Positions 35,584 through 43,612 of a stretch of 64,000 nt of DNA are shown here, piece by piece. Numbering within the stretch: the stretch's first letter is position 1; every line of letters starts with the position of its first letter. Both the position numbers and the translations under genes were made by a program. The stretch covers positions 216,979 through 280,978 of the forward strand of contig JALHQN010000004.1 of assembly GCA_022841915.1 (NCBI GenBank), read 5' to 3'. The notes beneath the pieces were generated by a model. It made no database searches. It was not told the DNA's origin and saw only the letters and a program-made list of their open reading frames with translations. Source of the stretch: Burkholderiales bacterium. GTDB lineage: Bacteria > Pseudomonadota > Gammaproteobacteria > Burkholderiales > WYBJ01.

Positions 35584-36243
35584 ATGATGAAGGATCAAGA
35601 TCACGATCACGAACATGATCATGCCGAGTCCGAGTCGCCCGGCCATGCAGCGCCGAAAGAAGCGCTCGACGAGTTCGCTCAGGTCGAACTCGCGATCCGG
35701 GAACTGCTCATCGAGCGCGGCCTGATTACACAGGCGCAGCGACGCAAATACCTCGATCAGATCGAAAGCAGTACCTCGATGCTGGGCGCTCGCCTGGTCG
35801 CCAAGGCTTGGACGGCGCCGGACTTCCGGCTGCAACTGCTCGCGGATGCACGCAAAGCCGCCACCGAGTTTCTCGGCATCGAGATCCTGCACGGTCCGGC
35901 GCTGGTGGCGCTGGAGAATACCGAGCGGATGCACCATGTGGTGGTATGCACGCTGTGCTCTTGCTATCCGAAGGCGCTGCTGGGCATCCCCCCGGACTGG
36001 TACAAGAGCTTCGCCTATCGTTCGCGCATGGTGGCCGAACCGCGTTCCGTGCTGGCGCAATTCGGCACGGACATTCCCGACGACATCGAGATCCGTGTCG
36101 TCGACAGCACGGCGGACCTTCGCTATCTCGTCATCCCTCGTCGGCCCACCGGCACAGACGACCTCGACGAGTCGAAACTCGCATCACTGGTGACGCGTGA
36201 CAGCATGATCGGCGTCTCGGTGCTGCCCGAGATGCGCGACTGA
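35584..36243 (+). CDS. Cobalt-type nitrile hydratase alpha / thiocyanate hydrolase gamma subunit
   Basis: A 219-residue catalytic subunit. The metal claw is VCTLCSCYP (Cys122, Cys125, Ser126, Cys127); Thr in the second position marks the cobalt rather than iron type, and two of the cysteines are oxidised in mature enzymes. Flanking segments LLIERGLI, AKAWTAPDF, IPPDWYKSFAYRSRMV and LVTRDSMIGV are classical. The N-terminus is rich in His and Asp (DQDHDHEHDH). By memory its core is closer to nitrile hydratase than to thiocyanate hydrolase, because the insertion before the claw typical of the latter is missing. Substrate (nitrile to amide, or thiocyanate to carbonyl sulfide) is therefore open. 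No activator gene follows. Confidence 0.88.
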   Translation: MMKDQDHDHEHDHAESESPGHAAPKEALDEFAQVELAIRELLIERGLITQAQRRKYLDQIESSTSMLGARLVAKAWTAPDFRLQLLADARKAATEFLGIEILHGPALVALENTERMHHVVVCTLCSCYPKALLGIPPDWYKSFAYRSRMVAEPRSVLAQFGTDIPDDIEIRVVDSTADLRYLVIPRRPTGTDDLDESKLASLVTRDSMIGVSVLPEMRD

Positions 36244-36484
36244 GCGTGCTCGATGCGGTATGTGCGTCCGGTGGCGGCTCGCACCCGTTATCGATGCGTG
36301 TCGCATCACGGCGCTGTCGAGTGGCAAGGCCGCCCTAAGGCAATGCCAGCCACCCGTCGTCGCACCAGGTTTTTGCGCCAGGCCGCTCGAGGTAGCCAGG
36401 AAAGAGGCTGCCTCGCCCCGTTCCTGGCACTTCGCGCCGCGAACCCGCTCGACCGAAACCCGAAACGGCTCGGTGCCGCGCAGA

Positions 36485-37438
36485 CTACAGACCCAGTCGA
36501 GCCTTCACCCGCTGCGCAGCATCGATCTCCTTCATGAGCAACGCGTTCGCAGGCACCGGCCCGAGATAGCCATCGATCTGCGCAGTATCATTGAGGTACT
36601 TCTTCCACTCTTCGGACTTGTGAGCTTTCTCGATGGCCGCCACGAGCTTGTCCATCACCGGTTTGGGCATGCCGCTCCTGGCGACGATGCCGCGCCAGTT
36701 GTAGCGCACGAGATCGATGCCGCTCTCCTTGTAGGTGGGTACGTCGGGAAAGTCGGCGAGCCGCTGCTCGGCGGAGATGGCGAGCACGCGCACGCGGCCC
36801 GAGGCGACGAACGGCTTGGCGTTGCCTGGGTTGGTATGCGCCGCATCGATCTCGCCGCCGGCGATCGCGGTGAGCACCTGCCCGCCGCCTTTGTACGCGA
36901 CCCATTGGGCCTTGATGCCCGTCGCCTCGGCGAACAGTTCGAACGCGACTCTGTGGCTGCTCATCGTCAGCGGCCCGCCCAGGTTGATGTATCCTGGTTT
37001 CTGCTTCGCCATGGCGACGAACTGCTTGATGTGCTTGAACGGCGTCGACGTATGCACGACGATGGCGAACGGGTCGATCTGCGAACGCGCGATCATCTGC
37101 AGATCCTGTGGCTTGAAATTTGCATTCTTCTCGCCGAAGAGCGTCGCCAGGGTGACCGTCGTCGCGGCGAGCAGGTAGCCGTCTGCGGGAGCGCGCACCA
37201 TCGCATTGATCATCGGCATGCCCGAGCCGCCCGGACGGTTGTCGACGATGACGTTCTGGCCCAGATCCGGGCCGATCAGCCGGGCCAATATGCGAGCGTA
37301 GAAATCGACAGGTGAACCGGGCGATGTAAACACCTGCAGCACAACGGGTTTCGTCGGATAGTTCGACTGCGCGCCGGCGCCGCCTGCGATTGCCAAGCCA
37401 GTTGCCACACTCAGTGCCAAGACATGGTTTCGTTTCAC
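36485..37438 (-). CDS. Bug-family periplasmic solute-binding protein
   Basis: A 317-residue receptor with signal peptide ending GGAGAQ (about residue 24), YPTKPVVLQVFTSPGSPVDF, DNRPGGSGMPMINAMV and PADGYLLAATT. The first loop reads SPGSP instead of the usual PPGG, suggesting altered ligand contacts. The start is GTG at 37438 with AAGGAA upstream. It is convergent with the hydratase block and divergent from the CMD-family gene. Ligand unknown. Confidence 0.88.
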   Translation of the reverse strand: MKRNHVLALSVATGLAIAGGAGAQSNYPTKPVVLQVFTSPGSPVDFYARILARLIGPDLGQNVIVDNRPGGSGMPMINAMVRAPADGYLLAATTVTLATLFGEKNANFKPQDLQMIARSQIDPFAIVVHTSTPFKHIKQFVAMAKQKPGYINLGGPLTMSSHRVAFELFAEATGIKAQWVAYKGGGQVLTAIAGGEIDAAHTNPGNAKPFVASGRVRVLAISAEQRLADFPDVPTYKESGIDLVRYNWRGIVARSGMPKPVMDKLVAAIEKAHKSEEWKKYLNDTAQIDGYLGPVPANALLMKEIDAAQRVKARLGL

Positions 37439-37788
37439 GATTGCGATTTCCTTGTTCGGTACGACCTGTCAGACGAAGCGTTCACGAAAGGACGTAAGTA
37501 CGGATGAATTTCGACGCTCGGCTCGCTTGTCCGGGATCGATGGCGACTTCGCGCGGGTCGTCAGCCCGATACGAGAGCAGGCGCACCGATTTGGGGATCT
37601 GCCGCACCATGCTGGCGCGCGGGCTCAGCGTAATGCCCCAATCATTGCGGAAATGCGAGCACAGCTGCGATGATCAGCACGAACCGTGCCGATGCGCACG
37701 GATGCGTGCGGATACAGCCAACCGTCGGTCCAGCCGCGATCTTTGCGATCCTCGCGGCTTTACCGACCTCAACAAGGAGTGAAGCATC
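37439..37788. other. Divergent intergenic region
   Basis: These 350 bases lie between the divergent Bug and CMD-family genes. The last part carries a clear AAGGAGTG ribosome site for the latter. No repeat or promoter pair stood out. Confidence 0.4.
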
Positions 37789-38442
37789 ATGAACCCGACC
37801 AGCAATGCCGTTGTCAAGGAAGCGGATCAGCTCGCCGAAAGAATCTGTCTGGTTAAGCCGGCGCAAGCCAGCCCGGAGGTGGCAGCCATCTTCGAGGACA
37901 TCAAGAAAACGAAGGGCGCCAAGTTCCTGACGCCCACTTGGGGATTCTTCGCGCACGATCCGGAGCTGCTCACGCACTGGTGGGGCTTGCAGAAGCGCCT
38001 GCAAAAGCTCGCTGGCGAAGTGCCCAAGAAGATCATGTTCGGGATCACGTTCGTATGCGCGGCCGAGGTGGGATGCCCGCGCTGCATCAACAACGCCCAG
38101 GTTCATCTGCAGGAGCAGTTCGACGTGAGCGACGCCGAGATTCTCGAACTGAGCGATTTCGAGAATTCCAAAGTCATCCCCGACAGCGAAAAAGCCGTCT
38201 ACCGCTTCTGCCGAAAGATGGCTTTCGACAAGCCGACCACCGAGGAAGATTTCGCTGCGCTGCGGGCCGCGGGCTACAGTGATCGCGCGATCGTGGAGAT
38301 GATTTCGATCACGATCCTCGAGGCGGGTTTCATCCGCCGCGCACGCGCGGTCGCTCCCTTCGAGGATGGCTCCTTGTGGCCGAAGGACAATCTGCCGAGT
38401 GCCACCTACGCGAGCAATGTCGATTCCAAGCACAGCGCCTGA
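37789..38442 (+). CDS. Carboxymuconolactone decarboxylase (AhpD-like) family protein
   Basis: A 217-residue all-helical protein of the CMD/AhpD family. The AhpD redox motif is present: CAAEVGCPRCINNAQVHL, that is Glu followed by CxxC and a His, which in AhpD supports peroxidase or disulfide chemistry. The middle helix VYRFCRKMAFDKPTTEEDF and the C-terminal IVEMISITILEAGFI are typical of proteins named uncharacterised peroxidase-related. AAGGAG precedes the ATG. The cysteine-dioxygenase-like cupin gene follows after 33 bases and a CoA-transferase gene after that, so they may be one operon. Confidence 0.82.
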   Translation: MNPTSNAVVKEADQLAERICLVKPAQASPEVAAIFEDIKKTKGAKFLTPTWGFFAHDPELLTHWWGLQKRLQKLAGEVPKKIMFGITFVCAAEVGCPRCINNAQVHLQEQFDVSDAEILELSDFENSKVIPDSEKAVYRFCRKMAFDKPTTEEDFAALRAAGYSDRAIVEMISITILEAGFIRRARAVAPFEDGSLWPKDNLPSATYASNVDSKHSA

Positions 38443-38475
38443 GCTTCAGGTCGTCACGAGAACACGGAGAATGCA

Positions 38476-39090
38476 ATGACGGGTTTCGATCCCCAGCAGA
38501 CCAGCCAGGCGGCGAAGGCCGCCATGACCGAGGTGAAGGCCATCCTCGCCCAGCACGGCTTGAATCATGCGTCGCTCGCCATGATGAAAGACGTTCTGGT
38601 GCGATTGACGCAGCGCACGGAGCTCTTTCCCTCCACGGTGTTTCGGCCCATGGAGCACGGTCAGAATTCGAACGTGCTCTACTGCCTGGCCGAAGATCCG
38701 GACGGCACCAATGCCTTGTATCTGTCGTCCGAACAGCATGCCGAGGATCGCAGCACCTTGCCGCACAATCACCTGACGTGGGCCGTGATCGTCGGCGTGG
38801 AAGGCAAGGAGCTGAACCGCCTCTATCGGCGTGCCGACGATGGCAGCGTTCCGGGCCATGGCAAGGTCGAGGCCGTGGGCGAGGTCGAGCTCAGCCTCGG
38901 GCAGGGCATTTATCTGATGCCCGAGGAGATCCACAGCGTGCATGCCAAGGGAGGCAGCACGATGCTGTCGATGCATGTGTACGGATTGTCGATGCCGCGC
39001 CAGACCGAGCGCATCGAATTCCTGCCCGACGGCACGACGCGCAACCGCAAGCCGAACACCAACGTCCGCCCCATTCCCGGCTTGGCCTGA
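38476..39090 (+). CDS. Cysteine dioxygenase-like cupin
   Basis: A 204-residue cupin with the iron-binding histidines of the cysteine dioxygenase type I group: LPHNHLTWAVIVGVEGKE (the HxH pair, about residues 95-97) and EEIHSVHAKG ... LSMHVYG (third His). Such thiol dioxygenases oxidise cysteine or related thiols, such as 3-mercaptopropionate, to sulfinates with non-heme iron. Substrate is inferred from fold only. It follows the CMD-family gene by 33 bases and precedes the CoA-transferase by 225 bases. Confidence 0.8.
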   Translation: MTGFDPQQTSQAAKAAMTEVKAILAQHGLNHASLAMMKDVLVRLTQRTELFPSTVFRPMEHGQNSNVLYCLAEDPDGTNALYLSSEQHAEDRSTLPHNHLTWAVIVGVEGKELNRLYRRADDGSVPGHGKVEAVGEVELSLGQGIYLMPEEIHSVHAKGGSTMLSMHVYGLSMPRQTERIEFLPDGTTRNRKPNTNVRPIPGLA

Positions 39091-39315
39091 CACCCCCAAC
39101 CCCATTCAGTCCGGGCGAGGGTGGGAACTGGCGCCGCGCAATCGCGCCGGCCCTCGGCCCAAAGGGGCTTCGCTTGGGCATGTGGGCCTCACTACGCTGC
39201 GAGCGCAGGGGCGGCTCGATCGCATCGATGCGCCGGTCGGCGCGGGGCGCGCCTGTCCTGGACAACTTCTCACAGGCTCGCACACAATAGGGGCGCCATT
39301 AACGAGGAGGGGCGC

Positions 39316-40719
39316 ATGAAGCCAGGGTTCGAGGAAATCATGAACATTCGCGGGCGCGGCATGCCCGCGGACGGCGAAGTAACGATGACGGGGCAGGATC
39401 CTGTCTTTTCTGCGCGCTTCAAGATCGGCGAGACCACCGCGAACATCCTCGCCGGCATCGGCGTCGCGGTCACCGACATCCACGAGATGAAGACGGGCAG
39501 GCGCCAGCAGGTCGCCATCGATGTCCGTCATGCCGCGGCGACCTGCCAAAGCTCCAAGTACCTGAGCCAGCCCGCGCCGGGCGGAGGTTGGGAGCCGGTG
39601 CCCCAATCCCCTTCGATGCTGCATATGCGCTCGCTCACCCAGCCGTGGCAGTGCAAGGACGGCCGCTGGTATCTGCCGCATTTCAACCTGCCGCATCTGC
39701 ACGATCGGGTGATCGGCGTGCTCGGTTGCGAATCGAATGCCGATGCGGTCGCCAAGGCGGTCGCCAAATGGGATTCCCACGATCTGGAGGAGGCGATCGC
39801 CGAGGCCCGTGCGTGCGGCTCGATCGTCCGCTCCAATGCGGAATGGCTACAGCATCCCCACGGCAAGATGCTGGCGGGCAAGCCGCTGGTCGAAGTGACG
39901 AAGATCGGCGACAGCGATCCGATGCCCTTTCCGCAGGGGGGGCGGCCGCTGTCGGGCATCAAGGCGCTCGATCTGACGCGCATACTCGCCGGGCCGATCG
40001 CGGCGCGCACCTTGGCCGAAAACGGGGCCGATGTGCTCATGATCACCGCCAAGCATCTGCCCCAGGTGCCCGAGCACGTCATGGATACGAGCCACGGCAA
40101 GCGCAGCTGCTTCCTGAATCTCACCCAGCCCGAGGATGTGGCCACGATCAAGCGGCTCGTGCGCAATGCCGACGTGTTCAGTCAGGGCTACCGGCCCGGC
40201 ATCATGGACAAGCACGGCCTCAGTCCCGAGCAGCTTGCCAAGGAGCGGCCCGGCATCATCTATGTTTCGATCAGTTGCTACGGCCATGGCGGCCCCTTCT
40301 CCAACCGGGGCGGATGGGAGCAGATCGGCCAGTCGGCCACCGGCATCTGCCTGGATAACGGCGACGAGCATCGCCCCAAGCTGCTGCCGGCCTCGGCCTG
40401 CGATTACACGACGGGCTATAACGGCGCTTACGGCGTGCTGCTCGCGCTGGCGCGGCGCGCGCGCGAAGGCGGCTCGTATCACGTGCGGGTCTCGCTGTGC
40501 CGCTCCGGGATGTATATCTACAAGCAGGGTCACGTGAGCTATACGGATCCCGAGATGGGCCTGAGCCAAGACGAACTCGATGCCATCTCAGTGGAATCCA
40601 AGGGCGGTCACGGCACGCTCAAGCATCTCGGGCCGGTGCTGCGCATGTCCGAGACCAAGCCGTTCTGGGACAAGCCCTCGCCGGTGCTGGGCGCCAATCC
40701 CGCGCAATGGCTGGGTTGA
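39316..40719 (+). CDS. CaiB/BaiF CoA-transferase family protein with unusual domain order
   Basis: A 467-residue relative of class III CoA-transferases. The catalytic Rossmann module is in the second half: LSGIKALDLTRILAGPIAAR begins near residue 212 and CDYTTGYNGAYG holds the expected catalytic Asp (about residue 363). The first 200 residues look like the small/C-terminal part of a CaiB module (TGRRQQVAIDVRHAAA, QCKDGRWYLPHFNLP), so the order is reversed or the N-terminal module is cut down. GAGGAGGGG precedes the ATG at 39316. The CMD and cupin genes lie upstream, a hydroxyacid oxidase gene downstream. Acyl substrate unknown. Confidence 0.8.
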   Translation: MKPGFEEIMNIRGRGMPADGEVTMTGQDPVFSARFKIGETTANILAGIGVAVTDIHEMKTGRRQQVAIDVRHAAATCQSSKYLSQPAPGGGWEPVPQSPSMLHMRSLTQPWQCKDGRWYLPHFNLPHLHDRVIGVLGCESNADAVAKAVAKWDSHDLEEAIAEARACGSIVRSNAEWLQHPHGKMLAGKPLVEVTKIGDSDPMPFPQGGRPLSGIKALDLTRILAGPIAARTLAENGADVLMITAKHLPQVPEHVMDTSHGKRSCFLNLTQPEDVATIKRLVRNADVFSQGYRPGIMDKHGLSPEQLAKERPGIIYVSISCYGHGGPFSNRGGWEQIGQSATGICLDNGDEHRPKLLPASACDYTTGYNGAYGVLLALARRAREGGSYHVRVSLCRSGMYIYKQGHVSYTDPEMGLSQDELDAISVESKGGHGTLKHLGPVLRMSETKPFWDKPSPVLGANPAQWLG

Positions 40720-40930
40720 GCGCGTGAAGGTCTGATCGTTCAGGAAGGCGTGCGGCGGATATCCTGCAGCAAGGGGCGGGCAAGGTTGGGGTTGTCCGCC
40801 CTGCGTCAGGGAGGCTTGCCAACGCAAGCAGGCGGCGAGGCTCGGCCGTGCTCGGCCTTCGCCTGGGAGCGGCAGGGCGAGACAGCTGCGAACGCGATGG
40901 CATATTCGAACAACGACAAGAGGTGAGGCA

Positions 40931-42115
40931 ATGATATTTCCGAGCGTGGAGGACGCGCACAACATCTTCGATTTGCGGGACATGGCCAAGCGCCGCCTGC
41001 CCAAGTGGCTGTTCGAGTTCGTCGATCGCGGCACCGAAGACGAAGTCGCGTTGCGGAACAACCGCGAAGCGTTCGAGCGCATCAAGTTCAAGCCGCGGAT
41101 GCTGGTGGATGTTTCGGGGCGCAAGCTCGATACCACGCTCTTCGGCAAGGAGCACAAGATGCCGATCGGCATCGCGCCCACGGGTGCGGCAGGCATGATG
41201 TGGTATCAGGGCGAACTCGAGCTGGCGCGCGCGGCCAAGGCTGCGGGCATACCTTTCTCGCTGGCCACCGGCTCGATCACCAGCATGGAGAAGATCGCGG
41301 GTGAAGTAGGCGGCACGCTGTGGATGCAGCTCTATATGTGGGCCGACCGCAGCCTCTCGCATCAGTTGGTGCGTCGTGCATCGGCCGCCGGATTCGAGGC
41401 CCTGCTGGTCACGGTCGATGGCGCCGTCGCCGGCAACCGCGAGTACAACAAGCACAACGGCTATTCGGTTCCGTTCAAGTACAACAGCAAGAACACCACC
41501 GATGTGCTGATGCATCCGCGCTGGATGCTCGGCGTGCTGGGGCGCTATATCGCCAACGGCGGCATGCCCACGCGCGTGAACTTTCCCGCGGAGCTGCAGG
41601 GCAAGATCACCACCGGCTACGGCGGCACGAAAGAGACGCGCGCCGATTCGCTCAACTGGGACGACCTCAAGGCATTGCGCGACATCTGGCCCGGCAAGCT
41701 GCTCGTGAAGGGGTTGCTGCATCCCGACGATGCGTCCAAATCGGTCGAGTACGGCGCCGACGGCGTGATCGTGTCCAACCATGGTGGACGCAACTGCGAC
41801 GCCGCCCCTTCGCCGATCGAAGTGCTGCCCGAGATCGTCAAGGCGGTGGGCGATCGCACCACCATCCTGTTCGACAGCGGTGTGCGTCGCGGCTCGGATG
41901 TCGTCAAGGCGCTGGCGCTCGGGGCGAAGATGGTCCTGATCGGGCGCAGCACGCTCTACGGCACAGCGGCGGCGGGCGAGGCCGGGGCGACCCGGGCGCT
42001 CGACATCTACCGCGGCGAGATCAGTCGCGGCATGGCGCAGATCTCGTGCAACACCGTGGCCGAGATCGGCCCGCAGCATGTCGTGTTCGATCGGGAACTG
42101 CGGGGAGCGGCCTGA
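40931..42115 (+). CDS. FMN-dependent alpha-hydroxyacid oxidase/dehydrogenase (LldD/glycolate oxidase family)
   Basis: A 394-residue FMN TIM-barrel enzyme that oxidises L-2-hydroxyacids such as lactate, glycolate or mandelate. Seen: IGIAPTGAAGMMWYQGE (FMN phosphate-side loop), WMQLYMWADRS, LVTVDGAVAGNREYN, LVKGLLHPDDA (FMN lysine), and the active-site VSNHGGRNCDAAPSP with catalytic His and substrate Arg; Asn-Cys-Asp replaces the common Gln-Leu-Asp. AAGAGGTGAGG precedes the ATG. It sits after the CoA-transferase gene on the same strand. One of three paralogs here. Confidence 0.9.
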   Translation: MIFPSVEDAHNIFDLRDMAKRRLPKWLFEFVDRGTEDEVALRNNREAFERIKFKPRMLVDVSGRKLDTTLFGKEHKMPIGIAPTGAAGMMWYQGELELARAAKAAGIPFSLATGSITSMEKIAGEVGGTLWMQLYMWADRSLSHQLVRRASAAGFEALLVTVDGAVAGNREYNKHNGYSVPFKYNSKNTTDVLMHPRWMLGVLGRYIANGGMPTRVNFPAELQGKITTGYGGTKETRADSLNWDDLKALRDIWPGKLLVKGLLHPDDASKSVEYGADGVIVSNHGGRNCDAAPSPIEVLPEIVKAVGDRTTILFDSGVRRGSDVVKALALGAKMVLIGRSTLYGTAAAGEAGATRALDIYRGEISRGMAQISCNTVAEIGPQHVVFDRELRGAA

Positions 42116-42319
42116 CGCGGTTGCGACGGTTGCAGCGACGCTGCGGCAAGAGGCATCGTCGCGTGCCGCCGGCCGCGTGATCGCAGCCCTCCCAGGATGC
42201 AGGCAAGCCCGCGACTCAAGACGAACGGCGACTATGCCTGCGAGGCGCCGTGTACTCTAACGGCATAAGGCGGACGAGAGTGGCCCGGGGCGCGATGGGC
42301 GCCGCCGGGCGAATCGGCT

Positions 42320-43555
42320 TCAGACCTCGACCAGCCCGCGGTTGGAAACGAGCAATTCCGGCTTCATCTCGGCGAGGGTCGAAATGCCGAGCATCGCCAT
42401 GTTGCGACTGATCTCCTCGCGCAGCAGCTTCGCGCCATGGTGCACGCCGGCTTCGCCGCCGACCGAGGCGGCGTAGAGGAACGGGCGCCCCACGAACACG
42501 AAGTGTGCGCCCAGGGCGAGCGCCTTGAGCACGTCCGAGCCGCGGCGCACGCCGCTGTCGAGCATGATGGCCATGTTGCCTGCCTCGGAGACCACCGAGG
42601 GCAGCACCTTCAGCGGCGAGACCGTGTGATCGAGCTGGCGGCCGCCGTGGTTCGAGACCATGATGCCGTCGACGCCGCTCTCCCGCGCAATCCGAACGTC
42701 CTGTTTCGACAGCACGCCTTTCAACACCAGCTTGCCCTTCCAGAGCTTGCGGATGAGTTCGACATGCTCCCAGGAGAGGCCGTCGCGCGAGCGTCCCGGG
42801 CGCTCCAGATTGGCGAGGATCGGCAGTCTCGGGTAGCCGAGATTCTCCAGGTGCGGCATGCCGTAGGTCATCAGCGTGCGGCCGAAGGTGCCGAGGGTCC
42901 AGCGCGGTCGCAGCATGCAGTCCCAGGCGAGGCGTGCCGTCGGCTTGAGCGGCGAGCTGTAGCCGCTGCGCACGTTGTTCTCGCGATTGCCCGACACCTG
43001 CACGTCCACGGTGAGCACGAGCACCTCGAAGCCCGTGCGCTTCACGCGCTCGATCAGCGGCGTGATGATCTCGGGCTCGCCGGGCAGATAGGCCTGGAAC
43101 CATGCCGTCGGGCCGACCTCCTTCACCTTTTCCATCGTCATCAGGGAGGCGCCGCTCTGGATCATCACCGTGTTCAGCTCGCCCGCGACCTTGGCCAGAA
43201 CGGTGTCGCCCATATAGGCGGCCAGCGATGTCCCGCCCATGGGCGGGAAGCCGAACGGCAGATCGTAAGTGCGCCCGAAGAGCGTGGTCTTCTGATGGCG
43301 AGCCCGTGTATTGACCAGCACGCGGGGCAGGAACTGGAACTCGTCGAATGCGGCGCGGTTGCCGTCGCGCGCCGCGTTGGATTCGACGCCGCCGGAGATG
43401 AAGCCGAAGATCGGGCGCGGCAGCAGCTTGCGCGCGGGCTCCTCGAAATCCTCCAGGCACAGGATGTTGCTCAGCGCGCGCGGTGTCGCAGCGGGCCTCG
43501 CTGCAGCCGGCGAGTGCGGGATGGTTGCAGTGGCCTGCGTCGCGGTGTCGTTCAT
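42320..43555 (-). CDS. FMN-dependent alpha-hydroxyacid oxidase/dehydrogenase, second paralog
   Basis: A 411-residue member of the same family as 40931-42115. An Ala/Pro/Thr-rich N-terminal extension of about 30 residues precedes the fold. It has FGFPPMGGTSLAAYMGD, AWFQAYLPGEPE, LVLTVDVQVSGNRENN, LKGVLSKQDV and the canonical VSNHGGRQLDHTVSPL active site. GGAGG precedes the ATG. The MBL-fold gene lies 57 bases upstream on the same strand and is probably co-transcribed. Substrate unknown. Confidence 0.9.
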   Translation of the reverse strand: MNDTATQATATIPHSPAAARPAATPRALSNILCLEDFEEPARKLLPRPIFGFISGGVESNAARDGNRAAFDEFQFLPRVLVNTRARHQKTTLFGRTYDLPFGFPPMGGTSLAAYMGDTVLAKVAGELNTVMIQSGASLMTMEKVKEVGPTAWFQAYLPGEPEIITPLIERVKRTGFEVLVLTVDVQVSGNRENNVRSGYSSPLKPTARLAWDCMLRPRWTLGTFGRTLMTYGMPHLENLGYPRLPILANLERPGRSRDGLSWEHVELIRKLWKGKLVLKGVLSKQDVRIARESGVDGIMVSNHGGRQLDHTVSPLKVLPSVVSEAGNMAIMLDSGVRRGSDVLKALALGAHFVFVGRPFLYAASVGGEAGVHHGAKLLREEISRNMAMLGISTLAEMKPELLVSNRGLVEV

Positions 43556-43612
43556 GCTTGCCCTCCTCCTAGAGTTTTGTGTGACTCGGCCGGCGAGTCG
43601 CGCTGTCAGATC

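Noticed and set aside
43590..43612. GACTCG/CGAGTC hairpin between the MBL and hydroxyacid oxidase genes as a terminator
   Set aside because: Short stem, no T-run in the direction of transcription; the genes more likely share a transcript.
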